Positions 49,286 to 59,755 are shown, counted from the stretch's first letter. The stretch: DNA of 64,000 nt from Pardosa pseudoannulata (GCA_032207245.1 CM063499.1:76066478-76130477), one strand, 5' to 3'. Program-made: numbers and translations. The notes: generated by a model not told the origin, from the letters alone.

Positions 49286-50793
49286 AGGCTAACCGTGTGA
49301 ATCTGCTTAAAATATAAAAGTACTTACTACCTCTTGAACTCATGCAGTTACTATAAGTTTCTTTGCGTTGCAGTAGTACTTGCGGGGGAAAATTGTAATT
49401 AGAAGAGGAATCAAGAAAGTGAATGTAAACAGAAGCCGGTAAAGTAACTTTTCTGTGAAGTTTTGGAGATCACTTCTTTCGCTGGCATGTTTACATTATC
49501 TCCACAGCGCCTTCCCTTCTTCCGGTGTCTATATTCTTTAATCCCGCGTTGGTAATCTCATTTTTGGAACGCTTTTGGCACGATTTCAAATTAGGCTATT
49601 GAATAACCGGGGCAAAACAAAAATCTAATTGATGAGACACGATCTTACGCTAGATAGCACAAGTGTGAATTGTTTCAGAGCGAACACTTTGATATTTTTT
49701 ATTTTTTCGTGTACGGAGACGCTTTTTTTCTATGCTTTGTAATTTTGATATAAATTCAGCTTCGATAATTTAATGAATAGAGCAATTTGTCGCAAAGTCA
49801 CGAACTACTATAATGCCCTTCCCAATAATTTTCATGTTTACAACAGCCAATAGACAAACAATAAACTGCCCTTCCGTTTGAAACTAAAGCCAGAATTGTC
49901 ATAATTGGAGAATTTGCCCTACTGCGTGAAATCGCCTTATTGGCTCCCAAGGTTAACCTTGTGAATCTGCTTAAAATATAAAAGTACTTACTACCTCTTG
50001 AACTCATGCAGTGTCCCGTTTGGGTTTCGAAATCAGAAGTGTGATACTGAAGAATGTTCTCAATGGCGTTAATTGCTCAAAACAAACGCACTTTAAATAT
50101 AAAACACTTTTTATTATATTTACGTATGCGAGATCTTTAAAAGCACAGAAAATGTCACATAGAAGACTTTATGGCGTAAATAATATTAATATATTAAAGC
50201 ACAAAAGCAACTCAAGAGCCATTTTTTTCTCGCATACGAAAGAACAACCATGTTTTCACTAACAAAAATCGTTCGTTGCCACTCGCATCTTACAGAGAAA
50301 AAATAAAATAAAAAAGATAATATGTGGGTAGAACATCAATTTTAACAGAGGATTTGACATGCAGTTACTATAAGTTTCTTTGCTTTGCAGTAGTATTTAC
50401 GGGGAAAAATTGTAATTTGAAGAGGAATCAAGAAAGTGAATGTGAACAGAAGCCGGTAAAGTAGCTTTTCTGTGAAGTCTTGGAGGTGACTTCTTTCGCT
50501 TGCATGTTTACATTATCTTTACAGCGCCTTCCCTTCTTCCGGTGTCTATATTCTTTAATCCCACGTTGGCAATCTCAGTTTTGTAATGCTTTTGGCACGA
50601 TTTCAAATTAGGCTATTGAATAACCGGGGTAAAACAAAAATCTACTTGATGACACACGATATTACGCGAGATAGCGTATGTGTGAATTGTTTTAGAGCGA
50701 ACACTTTGATATTTTTATTTTCTCTTGTACGGAGACGCTTTTTTTATGTTTTGTAATCTTGATATAAATTCAGCCTCGATAAGTTAATGAATT
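49286..50793. repeat. ~1-kb tandem segmental duplication
   Basis: The block 49346-49780 (from GCAGTTACTATAAGTTTCTT to TTCGATAATTTAATGAAT) recurs at 50358-50793 with about 95% identity by eye. The preceding segment TGTGAATCTGCTTAAAATAT through TTGAACTCATGCAG occurs at both 49296-49347 and 49958-50010. A MITE (49783-49940) sits exactly at the end of the first block. The sequence between 50010 and 50357 is unique here and includes a short non-conserved open frame. Confidence 0.75.
49783..49940 (+). mobile_element. ATAAGGC MITE, copy 3
   Basis: The right end is intact (TGAAATCGCCTTAT). The left end reads AGAGCAATTTGTCGCAA, so the terminal ATAAGG is altered. It is absent from the matching place in the second duplication copy (near 50793), which shows that it inserted after, or at the edge of, the duplication. 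Confidence 0.75.
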
Positions 50794-50932
50794 GTTTCAT
50801 ACAAAGCGTTTTGAAAATTTAAATTTCAGTTTCTCAACAGTTGTAAATTTGCCGAGTTACCGAGTTTTAATGAGGGTTATTCACCATATGGTATCTAGAG
50901 TATAGAAAATCACGTGATGCATTCGTTTACAT

Positions 50933-51859
50933 CATCGGTCGGGAAACTTTTTTAATCATTACCCCAAAATATACCCTTCACATTTTCTGCTAATATAGAA
51001 ATTCGTTCTTTCACAATTTTTGCAGACAAGGGCACTGAATTCAGTTTCTTCACTTCTTTTTGACCACACATAATCTCTGCCATTTTTACAGCAGCTGGTT
51101 TAACCAAATCTTCACCAATAGTGTATGGTTTCTTATTTCGAGCAATCAACCTTCAAGCCCTTGATGCTGAACGCTGATCGAATGTACCAAACAAGTTGCT
51201 ATTCAATCTTTGTCTTTTAACAGATATTTCTAAATTTGCAAAGTATTCTCGCGGTTTGGAAGACAGGTGTGAATGCAAATTATCTAAATGTTTCTTCAAT
51301 TGACTTTTTTTGAAAGATTCTGAAGTCAGTACCTTCATACATACAACACACTGCGGTTTCATTGTACCATTGTCTTCTATTTGTGTAAAACCGTAATTAA
51401 GGGATTCTTCTTGGTATGTTCTTTTTCTATTTGCTGCCATCTGGAGGGAGACAGAAATAATATTTGTAAAATATTCAAATTAAATTTCTAAATTGCGGCT
51501 TACCTTTATCGATATATCAATGATTAATGATAAAATCAGCAACTAACTAATAAAAACTCGCTTCTGACTTGTCACTTTATTTGTACTCAATTTAAAGTAA
51601 AATAAAATGTGCTTTATTGCGCAAAGAGAACACTTTAGTGGTGGGTAGTGAGATGGCGAGAACACTTTAGTGTGGTGGGTAGTGAGATGGCGTGGCCTGC
51701 ATATGTCGCTAAATTGTTTAAGTTGAAAAAAATACTAACAAGTTTATAAAATAGCAAATTAAAAATATATACTTTTTACTCAAAAAAGTTTCATTTTTAC
51801 CCCCAAAAATTTCATTTTTACCCCATTTGGGGTAATTTACCCCGGTTCCCCGACCGCTG
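50933..51859 (-). mobile_element. internally deleted hAT transposon encoding a BED finger
   Basis: Inverted ends: left CATCGGTCGGGAAACTTTTT, and on the minus strand CAGCGGTCGGGGAACCGGGG, each followed by a TTACCCCAAA block. Flanks GTTTACAT (50925-50932) and GTCTACAT (51860-51867) match at 7 of 8 bases. Inside on the minus strand is the N-terminal portion of a hAT transposase; the catalytic part is gone. The element therefore shows both its ends and the identity of its parent. Confidence 0.9.
50952..51440 (-). pseudogene. hAT transposase N-terminus (ZBED-like)
   Basis: Starts MAANRKRTYQEESLNYGFTQ and has a BED-type zinc finger (QCVVCMKVLTSESFKKSQLK followed by KHLDNLHSH, i.e. C-x2-C ... H-x5-H). 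After an in-frame TGA at 51153 the same frame goes on with ARNKKPYTIGEDLVKPAAVK and KKLNSVPLSAKIVKERIS, which match the pre-catalytic region of ZBED5/FAM200-type hAT transposases. It then ends FWGND-stop about 20 bases from the element tip, so the RNase H-like core is deleted. A minus-strand 63-base intron (donor AAAG|GTAAGC at 51504/51503, acceptor CTCCAG at 51441) precedes the ATG. Confidence 0.88.
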
Positions 51860-51867
51860 GTCTACAT

Positions 51868-53532
51868 ATTTGCTTACACCAGCGACCAACAGAAAAAAAG
51901 AGGGTTTTGAAAAATCGCCAAGTAGAAAAACATGGTGGCGGTACGCGTTTTCAGAAAGATCACCCCCGCGGCGGAAGTCACATTGGCATATTTGAAACAC
52001 AACATTAACAAAACTAAACTTTAAAAGAAAAGAGACAGATTACCAATTTAAAGCATTATTAAAATAAAATTAGCATAACATGTATAATTTTTTACGCTAT
52101 TTAAAAAATAAATAACAGATTACTAATATTTATGATATATATCAACAGAATAAACACAATATATAGCATTTTAATAAGCGCATGTGAGGGAGTTCCCCCC
52201 TTGTAATAAAAGAAATGCAAAATAAATTTAATAACAGATGAAAATTGGAAAGGGTAGCGCCACAAACATTCTTCAACCCTCTTACCTTCCTTTAAAAAAC
52301 TTTGAAATAATTCTTTTTTTACCAAAAGAAAAAAAAAAACAACTCAGATTCGGAATACCGTTGTTCCCTCACACCTGGAATTTAGAATGAAATGCAAAAC
52401 CCACCTCACACCTAAGAATATCCTGATATTTTTTTAACAATTTTAAAAATAATAAGAACCGAAATAACTTCACCCGTCATAACTAAATTAACTAAATCCA
52501 GAAAATAAGAACAAAGCAAAAATGTTCCAAACCAAAACATCTTGTTTGATTTAGAGTATTAACAATTTTAAAAATAGTAAGAACCGAAATAACTTCACCA
52601 GTCATAACTAAATCTCAAAAAAAAAAAAAAATAAATAAATAAATAAATAAGAACAAAGCAAAAATGTTCCAAACCAACATATCTTGTTTGATTTAGAATA
52701 TCCTGATACTTTTTAACAATTTCTAAAATAGTAAGAACCGAAATAACTACACCCGTCATAACTAAATTAACTAAATCCCAGAAATCCGAAATAACTACAC
52801 CCAGAAAAGGATAAGAAAAAAAAAAATTTGCTTACTAAATCACAGAAAAAAAAACCTGACCTAGGCGGCTGTAAACCAAAATAACAGCTAAGATGCAAAT
52901 TTCTGGAATAGTGCCGGGTACTGACGTCAGAAATCACGTGCACCAATGGGGGTGCAAGAACACATTAGAGCTGCCATACTCCACCATTAAAGTCAAGGCA
53001 AACAAAAATAAGAACAAAGCAAAAATGTTCCAAACCAAAACATCTTGTTTGATTTAGAATATCCTGATACTTTTTAACAATTTCGAAAATAGTAAGAACC
53101 GAAATAACTTCACCCGTCATAACTAAATCTCAAAAAATAAGAACAAAGCAAAAATGTTCCAAACCAAAACATCTTGTTTGATTTAAAATATCCTGATACT
53201 TTTTAACAATCTCAAAAATAATAAAATAAGAAATAAGAACCGAAATAACTACACCCAGAAAATGATAAGAACAAAAAAAAATTGCTTATTAAATCACAGA
53301 AAGTGATAAAAGACCTAGGCGGCTGTACACCAAAAGAACAGCTAAGATGCAAATTTCTAGAATAGTGCCGGGTTCATGACGTCAAAAATCACGTGCACCA
53401 ATGGGGTGCAAGAACACATTAGAGCTACCATACTCCACAACCAAAGTCAGGGCAAACACACCAACCCACTCATGGCCCAATTGCCAAACTTGGCGACAAA
53501 AAAAAACACGGCGTCTATAATGCATCTGTACC
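51868..53532 (-). mobile_element. Merlin-like MITE with expanded internal minisatellite
   Basis: The minus strand begins GGTACAGATGCATTATAGAC with GCCGTGTTTTTTTTTGTCGC, the family tip. The interior 52390-53260 has about five imperfect units of roughly 130 bases (each with GAACCGAAATAACT, CACCCGTCATAACTAAAT, CAAAAATGTTCCAAACC, ATCTTGTTTGATTTAG and TATCCTGATA). Two copies of a block with CRE, E-box and CCAAT-like sites (TGACGTCA...AATCACGTGCACCAATGGG) are at 52922-52950 and 53378-53405. The other end near 51868 is reached next to a hAT insertion and is not clear. Confidence 0.65.
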
Positions 53533-54283
53533 GTATTTTTTTTTGTTCTTATCATTTTCTGGGATTTATTAAGTAATTTTTTTTTTGTTCTTACCATTTT
53601 TTGGGATTTAGTAATTTAGTTATGGTGGGTGTAGTTATTTTGGTTCTTATTATTTTTGAAATCGTTAAAAATTTTCAGGATATTCTAAATTAAACATGAA
53701 ATCGTTAAAAAATATCAGGATATTCTTAGGTGTAAAGTGGGTTTTGCATTTCATTCTAAACTCCAAGTTTGTGAGAACAACGATATTCCAAATCTGAGGT
53801 TTCTTTTTTTGGTAAAAAAAGAATTATTTCAAAGGTTTCTTAAGAGAGGTAGGAGTGTTGCATAATGTTTGTGGCGCTACCCTTTCCAATTTTCATCTGC
53901 TAATAGATTTATTTTGCAGTTCTTTTATTATGAGGGTCGGTTCCCCCCTCTAACATGTTAGATTTTTAATAATATTAGTGCTTATTAAAATATATATATT
54001 GTCTTTATTCTGTTGATATATATCATAAATATTACTAATCTGTTATTTATTTTTTAAATAACGTAAACAAATGATAATTCTTATGCTAATTTCATTTTAA
54101 TAATGCTTTGAATTATTAATCTTTTTTTTCTGTTTTAAAGTTTAGTTTTGTTAATGTTGTGTTTCAAATATGCCACGTGACCGCCGAAAAACGTGTACCG
54201 TCGCCATGTTTTTCTACTTGGCGATGTTTCAAAACACGCGTTTTTCTGCTGGTCGCCACCGGCGTCTATAATGCATCTGTTCC
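53533..54283 (+). mobile_element. Merlin-like MITE, third copy
   Basis: Right end ACCGGCGTCTATAATGCATC, TGTTCC, in the opposite orientation to the neighbour. It has one to two units of the same minisatellite (TTCTGGGATTTA, GTGGGTGTAGTTATTTTGG) and the family's ATATGCCACGTGACCGCCG segment. The left end directly touches the tip of the preceding copy, so the original left tip is missing or merged. Confidence 0.6.
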
Positions 54284-54503
54284 TAAAAGAGATATGCAAG
54301 CAAAAAATATGAACTTTCATCGTTTTCCTTTTTTTAAAAAAACTTGAATGTAAAGAATGGCTTTCTAAGTTGAAAAGGAGGGACTACTGAAGAATTGGGT
54401 TCCCCTTGGCATTTTTACTAAAACACAAAGGTAATTTATCCAAACATTATATTTCTTGCTTTTCTGGCGACTTTAATTAATCACAGCGCGCCATCGTGGC
54501 TTG

Positions 54504-55338
54504 ACTGAAGAATTGGGTTCCTACGCCAACTTGGCGATAATGGTTTGAGTATGGTCGCCTAACATTTTCTCCTGATCTCATCGTGTACAAACAATCTGTA
54601 TCTATATTATAATTTATACGTTATTTGCATCCAACTCTCCTTGTGTCACTTTTTTTCTTATATATTAAAAGTGCGCACTGCTTAAAAGAATTTAGATATA
54701 ACAAACCATTAACAGTTCACTATGGCTGATTTTTAATAATTTGGAGCTTTTGAGTTTGTAAACTATTAAGAGATTAATTGCCCATAAATATAAATGTCCG
54801 GTTTTCAAGTCGTTTTCTTTAATTAAGCAAGAGTATATAATTACATTACAATGGCGGGGACTACTGAAGAATTGGGTTCCGCTTGACAAATTTGGCGAAA
54901 ATATTGGCGATATTTACTAAAACACAAAGGTGTTCCATCCAAACACTGTATTTCTTGCTTTTTCTGACGACTTTAATTACTCACAGTGAGCTATCGTAAT
55001 ATAATTATGTACTCTTACTTAATTAAAAAAAACGACTTGAAAACCGAACATTTATATTTATGGGCAATTAATCCCTTAACAGTTTACAAACGCAACAGCT
55101 CCAAATTATTAAAAATCAGCCATAGTGAATCATTAATGCTTTGTTATATCTAATTTTTAAGCATTGCGTTCTTATAATATATATAAAAAAGAGTTACAAA
55201 GGAGAGTTGGATGCAAATATAATATAAATTATAATATAGATACAGATTGTTTGGACACGGTAATATCAGAAAAAAATGTTAGGCGACTACACTCAAACCA
55301 TTATCGCCAAGTTGGCGAAGGAACCCAATTCTTCAGTA
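54504..55338. repeat. large inverted repeat (arms ~345 bases, spacer ~140)
   Basis: The arm 54504-54853 starts ACTGAAGAATTGGGTTCCTA and CGCCAACTTGGCGATAATGG; it is complementary to about 54995-55338, which ends CGCCAAGTTGGCGAAGGAAC, CCAATTCTTCAGT. The arms share perhaps 90% identity by eye. The spacer (54860-54990) itself repeats the sequence just left of the first arm (54386-54500: GAAGAATTGGGTTCC...CTAAAACACAAAGGT). This fits a MITE inserted into another copy in reverse. Transcribed with the receptor intron, it could form a long hairpin RNA. Confidence 0.75.
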
Positions 55339-55598
55339 AAGCCAATTGAACTAGAAAAACTGGGCTAGTGGGACTGAGTATCACATGTGATATACAAGCG
55401 TATAAAACATTAGATGTGTTTTTAACATGTAGTGTATAGGACAGGCAAAAGGGTTGATACCCACCTTTTGTTTCACGAAATCTTTTTTGTATGTTGAGCG
55501 CACTTTTTAAAGTAATTTTTCTGACACAGCATCATATAATCGTATGGTGCTTCATCCGAATTATCAATAACGCATCCGATTTTCCTTTCTACTTTCAG

Positions 55599-55742
55599 GT
55601 ATTTTAAGCAATGAATACGACACGATGAAGATAGGGAAAGTGTGGTCGATGGGCCAGAACTACTCGGGATTGAGCCTGGAACCTCAAGTGGAACAGACGC
55701 AATGGTGGAGCAGCCTTGACGCGACAGGCATGGCCAGAGCCA
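55599..55742 (+). CDS. ionotropic glutamate receptor, exon 2
   Basis: 144 bases, phase 1 at both ends, between TTTCTACTTTCAG and GTGAGT. It encodes ILSNEYDTMKIGKVW, then SMGQNYSGLSLEPQVEQTQW and WSSLDATGMARA. This corresponds to the region between the first strand and second helix of the amino-terminal (ANF-receptor-like, bilobed) domain that lies outside the cell and guides subunit assembly. Sequence conservation here is normally low; the assignment rests on the clean splice frame and position between two well-matched exons. Confidence 0.82.
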
Positions 55743-56156
55743 GTGAGTTGCTCTAAAGAGTTTTTTTTCTCATTCCACGCAAAGCCATATGCTTGTGATA
55801 GTAGGTTAACATTTGAGAAAACATTGTTTTTCGGAGCCTATATGTGAAGGAGAGAGACTCAGGACACAAATTCTTACTGCGAACATTACTTTAATTAATA
55901 TTTAAGGGAATTATATACAGAGATGATCTAGGGATAAACTTTGTTAATTATGGCTCGATTAATCATTTTATTCTTCTCTCCCACACATGTCACTCGGAAC
56001 TCTATGCACATTCTGTTTCAAAACCAACTGTTGCCAACTCAGGAAGTCGAACTAATGACTTCGCAATGGACCCTGCTACTCTGCAGCTGTAGTACTTCGT
56101 TCAGGAGTGGGTAAAAGGAATATGTTCACATATATGTACAGTAATACCCCGCTTAA

Positions 56157-56938
56157 CCCCTTCCCTGTTTTGCCCGTATGCCGTACGGGCACAGCTTTCG
56201 GGCCTTTACTGATTTGCCCGTACGGCGTACGGGTAATCGGATTTCTATTTCGCTTGCACTGTTTCGGCCCTATTTTTTTTTTACAGTTTTAGTAACAAAT
56301 TATTCTTATAGATGTCCAGTAAATGATAGTTTGCAGTTTATTGTATTTTCTACTCTGGTAGCGCGGGTTTTTTCACATGTTTTGTAACAGAAGATGAATT
56401 GTTACCTTTCAGTGTATAGCTTTCTGGTTATATTTTACTAACCGTCTGATAAATTTATTGATGTAAGAGTTGAATAATATAGTTTTACTTTTAAATAATG
56501 GATAATTCAGAGCGTATGGAGCTAATTTCTTGTGATTCGAACTGTGACTCGGAATCAGAAACTGAATTATCTGTAAATGATAGTAGCGAAAGTTTACTAG
56601 ATGACCTGGATAGTAGTGACTCTGATAGTAGTACAGATCGAATCAGTCAAGCAAGACATTTATTTGAAATTAATTGTGATAATCCTTCGGATCCGCCTCC
56701 TAGATTTGCTTTTACTGGAATTCCAAAAATGAACTTGGATATCGACGAGACCAAAGGAAAACTTCAGTTCTATGATGCTTTAACAGAAAAAATAGTTGTA
56801 ATAAATGCTTAAAAATATTAGAAATGCTAATTTTAATAACATATCTTTACTTAAAACTATAAAAGGAACGAAAAAATGCAATAAAAAATGTGACATTTTT
56901 TGACCGAATTCTAGAAAAAAAATGAAATTGTCAAAGGG
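56157..56938 (+). mobile_element. piggyBac-like deletion derivative, copy 3
   Basis: TTAA at 56153-56156 and 56939-56942; tips CCCCTTCCCTG and GTCAAAGGG. Just inside the left tip, GCCCGTATGCCGTACGGGC and GCCCGTACGGCGTACGGG are near-perfect palindromes. It interrupts the terminal repeat of a Tigger element and is therefore younger than it. Confidence 0.9.
56498..56812 (+). CDS. N-terminal remnant of piggyBac transposase, copy 3
   Basis: 104 residues, intact from MDNSERMELISCDSNC to a stop after VVINA. It differs from the copy at 3223-3540 at about 15 positions, with no frameshift. It has the acidic Ser/Asp run (DDLDSSDSDSSTD) and the PPPRFAFTGIPKMNLDID segment typical of the start of the piggyBac core. 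The remainder of the transposase is absent. Confidence 0.75.
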   Translation: MDNSERMELISCDSNCDSESETELSVNDSSESLLDDLDSSDSDSSTDRISQARHLFEINCDNPSDPPPRFAFTGIPKMNLDIDETKGKLQFYDALTEKIVVINA

Positions 56939-57184
56939 TTAACGCGGGGTGTACGTTCCATCAAAGTAAAGCGTAATGCGAAACAGTGCTAAACGAGGCT
57001 ATATTAACATGTAAATAATGGGGTTAGGGAAAAATAGATAAAAAAAATTGGTTAGGTATTAAATTTAATAATGTTTTTTTAGTGAAAATAAAACCAAACA
57101 TTTATTTCTTACAAAAGTAAAAACAATATAAACGAATATACTTATAAAAACAAATAAAATTCTAAGTCAGTCAGATCATTCAGT

Positions 57185-57535
57185 CTATTCTGCGTTTCCA
57201 ATTTTCTGCCTTTTTGTCAAGGAGGCATCTAATGTAGTTTGCGTTTTCCTTTTGCATTCTGTTAGAAGTTGTTGATAAGTGGATAAAGCATCTATAACAC
57301 CCCTTCTTGCTTTTGAACTCCTGTCAAAATTTGGATCATTTTCAACAAATTGGTCCATAATTTCAGTTATACTGGGCAAACTCCTTTTTACAAAGGCCAT
57401 TGAAAGTTCTTTTTGCACTTCTTCGAAATCACTACTATCAATATTTTTGTTTTCTTCTTGCTCAGTTAATTCCTTGAGCTCGTCATTAGAAAGACTAGCT
57501 GCTGTTTCTTGAACTATTTCTTCGACGTCTTCCAC
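57185..57535 (-). pseudogene. Tigger transposase C-terminus
   Basis: The minus strand gives MEDVEEIVQETAASL and LSNDELKELTEQEENKN, an acidic helical part, then RSLPSITEIMDQFVENDPNF, SSKARRGVIDALSTYQQLL and TQTTLDASLTKR. This is the characteristic end of TIGD1-like pogo transposases (a helix pair followed by a K-x-K-Q-T-T-L-D tail). The DNA-binding and catalytic domains are missing, so it is a remnant and not a gene. Confidence 0.8.
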
Positions 57536-58561
57536 ATTTACCTTATCTTTTTCTTGTTTTTTATTATCACTTATGATAAAAACTAAACATCATAATATTT
57601 GTCACTGTATTAATCGTTATAGTATTATATAAATTTAAACTTAAAATAATGTCAACAAATGTTTCAAATGATAAAAATGCTTCTGTACAGCACCATGTTT
57701 CGGATTGTCTGATTTGGGTCCAATCAATTCTTGAACCCTGGAGTGAAGCTTTCGGCAAGGTCTCTGGTAGTATATTCCAATAACGAAGCAGCTTTTGCAG
57801 TATATTCCAATAACGCAGCAGTTGGGTCAAGACCGGAAATTCCACTGCTCGTGATAAGTGGAGATGAACTGATTGCTCAGTTCCCTTCACCTGCTTGTAA
57901 CCCGCACAGATTTGTTAGGATAATATCGGGATATATCAAAGATTTTGATAGCTCATTGATATTTTCACGGTCAAACAATTCTGTTCAGTACCTGAATAAA
58001 TTACTTCAGAGAAGCAATTTTTTTTTCTAAATGTTAAAATGAATTATTCCTGGAAAGTTTTTTTTTAATCTTTCAGGATTCCAAACTTTTAGGATCAAAT
58101 TTAATCCTGAATACTTTAATTAAAAAAATTTTTGGTCTGGAATGAAAGAAAGCTAAGGCTATTCTTCAAAAAATAGTGATATCTGTACACTCCTAGTTTA
58201 AAGTATCATCGCGATATATCAATGATATCAATATTAATTTGGGGATATATCGCGATATTAAATTTCTGATATCATCCAACCTTAATATACAGAATATGCA
58301 TGTTATTATTGAATTTTTGTTGCACAGCATTACACTGAAACTTCACATGCATGATTTGCATGTATATATCCCGCATTCATGCAAACATCCACACATTTCT
58401 GCTACCCTAAATGCAAATTGTTGAAAATACCGTCCGCACTTTAGTTTTGTGCACCAGTGTATATATACACATAGAGTGAGTAACAGGGCTTAGAAAGGAA
58501 TTAACAATTAAGTGAAATGTAGAAACTAAGTATGATGCTAGCTTTCTAACCTTCCCATTAG

Positions 58562-58801
58562 TTTGCAGCTTGGTGAAAAACGGAGCAGACGCCCTGGTGT
58601 TCTTGGGGCCCCCTCGATGGAATCCCCTAGTTTCGTCGTATTCCGACCACCTGGGATTGCCCTTCGTGTCCGCCTTGGATCATGGCGAAAGTTTCGGGAA
58701 GTGTGGGGTCAGCATGCTGCCAGACACCAGTGAGGCGGCCGCAGATTTCATGGTGCATTACAACTGGGACAAATTCGTGTTCATCTACGACTCTGGAAAT
58801 G
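58562..58801 (+). CDS. ionotropic glutamate receptor, exon 3
   Basis: 240 bases, phase 1 at both ends. The chosen acceptor is CCCATTAG|TTTGCAG: using the next AG (…TTTGCAG) would put a stop in frame. The joined codon is Ile, giving ICSLVKNGADALVFLGPPRW, then SYSDHLGLPFVSALDHGESF, SMLPDTSEAAADFMVHYNWD and KFVFIYDSGNG. The C-S-L-V, Y-S-x-x-L-G-L-P-F-V, S-M-x-P-D and W-x-K-F-x-x-I-Y-D-S-x-x-G patterns are those of AMPA-type subunits (kainate relatives are close) in the amino-terminal domain. The exon ends AATG|GTGAGT. The ligand-binding, pore and cytoplasmic parts would lie beyond 64000. Confidence 0.93.
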
Positions 58802-59425
58802 GTGAGTCTCTTCACTTTGGCGACGTAAGTTCTCGCCAATTTAAGTGGAATCAATCAGTTTTTTAGAATTTGATAGGGCCCTTTTTAAATTTATATTAGG
58901 GTATACACGGTAGTATTTAAAAAACATTCTAAGGCCTAGAATGTTTTTTAAATACTACTATATTTCGACAAACCTGGTTTTCTATTAATTTTTGCTGAAA
59001 AAGATGATACTCCATGGCTTATGTTTGAGAAACGTGTAATTTTCTACATTTTATTCTACCCTAGCAAATATTCTCGAATGTTCGCTAGTAGAAATCCTTT
59101 CGGTTCTATTTTTAAAAATAAAGTTCTAACGCGTAGATTACATCACCCACGTGACTTCAAGTAATAGCTGATTGATCAACACAAATGACTATTTAAGCAG
59201 ATGTTTAGAGTTCCAGCACGGGTTTTTCGTATACAGTTTCGGCAGAGTTTCGATAGAGTTTTCGTATTGGTTTAGTTCCGTATACGTTTTCATATAATGC
59301 TTTGTTATGTCGATGAATAAATGAAATTATATTGAATTTTCGAGTATCATGATTGCGTTCTCATCGCAAGGTTCCACAACTGCAGGGCGGCGAAAACCGC
59401 TAGGAACCCTACTTCGTAATGAGGC
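58802..59425 (+). other. start of intron 3; unassigned sequence
   Basis: After the donor, two copies of AAAACATTCTAAGGCCTAGA-type palindromic sequence (near 58920-58955) and a stretch at 59040-59400 with GTTCCAGCACGG and ATAAATGAAATTATATTGAA. The latter, with GC-balanced sequence before an AATAAA, has the look of a solo LTR or SINE, but no boundaries could be found. Confidence 0.3.
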
Positions 59426-59429
59426 AAAA

Positions 59430-59496
59430 AGCATTATTACATATATATACATATATATATATATATATTTATATATTTATATATATATATAAAATA

Positions 59497-59536
<40 letters not shown>

Positions 59537-59709
59537 AATTTACATATATATGTATATATATGTATATATATATATATATATACATATATATTATACATAT
59601 ATTATACATATAAATATACATGTATATATATGTATTTTTATATATACATATATATAATATATATTTTATATTTATATATTATATATATATATACATATAA
59701 TATATACAT

Positions 59710-59755
<46 letters not shown>

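Larger units (their letters stand above)
39124..55598 (+). other. intron 1 of the glutamate receptor gene
   Basis: A 16.5-kb phase-1 intron bounded by GTGAGT and TTTCTACTTTCAG. It contains three Helitrons, a SINE, three Merlin-like or hAT elements, a piggyBac derivative, a very long AT microsatellite, MITEs and a foldback repeat. Unassigned parts include 41411-41870 (related to 60490-60980 in part), 43650-45000, 45785-46690 and 47590-48060; I see no exon in them, although 44437-44718 is an open frame of ordinary composition without a recognised product. Confidence 0.8.
56139..57560 (-). mobile_element. pogo/Tigger element fragment, interrupted by piggyBac
   Basis: The tip reads TA|CAGTAATACCCCGC-TTAA, and after the piggyBac insertion resumes CGCGGGGTGTACGTTCCA. 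Removing the insertion gives the Tigger-style end in which CCCCGC-TTAA-CGCGGGG is nearly palindromic. The minus-strand C-terminus of a Tigger transposase lies inside (57185-57535). The other terminal repeat was not found, so the element is truncated near 57560. Confidence 0.82.
55743..58561 (+). other. intron 2 of the glutamate receptor gene
   Basis: Phase-1 intron of 2.8 kb. It holds a Tigger fragment (56139 to about 57560) with a piggyBac copy inside, a 24-base direct repeat containing TATATTCCAATAACG (57770 and 57798) and otherwise unassigned AT-rich DNA from 57900 to 58540. No further exon was recognised. Confidence 0.8.

Noticed and set aside
57731..58030. Open frame of 99 codons in intron 2
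   Set aside because: It spans a short direct repeat, is open on the other strand too and shows no family resemblance.
59040..59400. Solo LTR
   Set aside because: Composition and an AATAAA are suggestive, but no TG...CA ends or target duplication could be fixed and no second copy is in the window.
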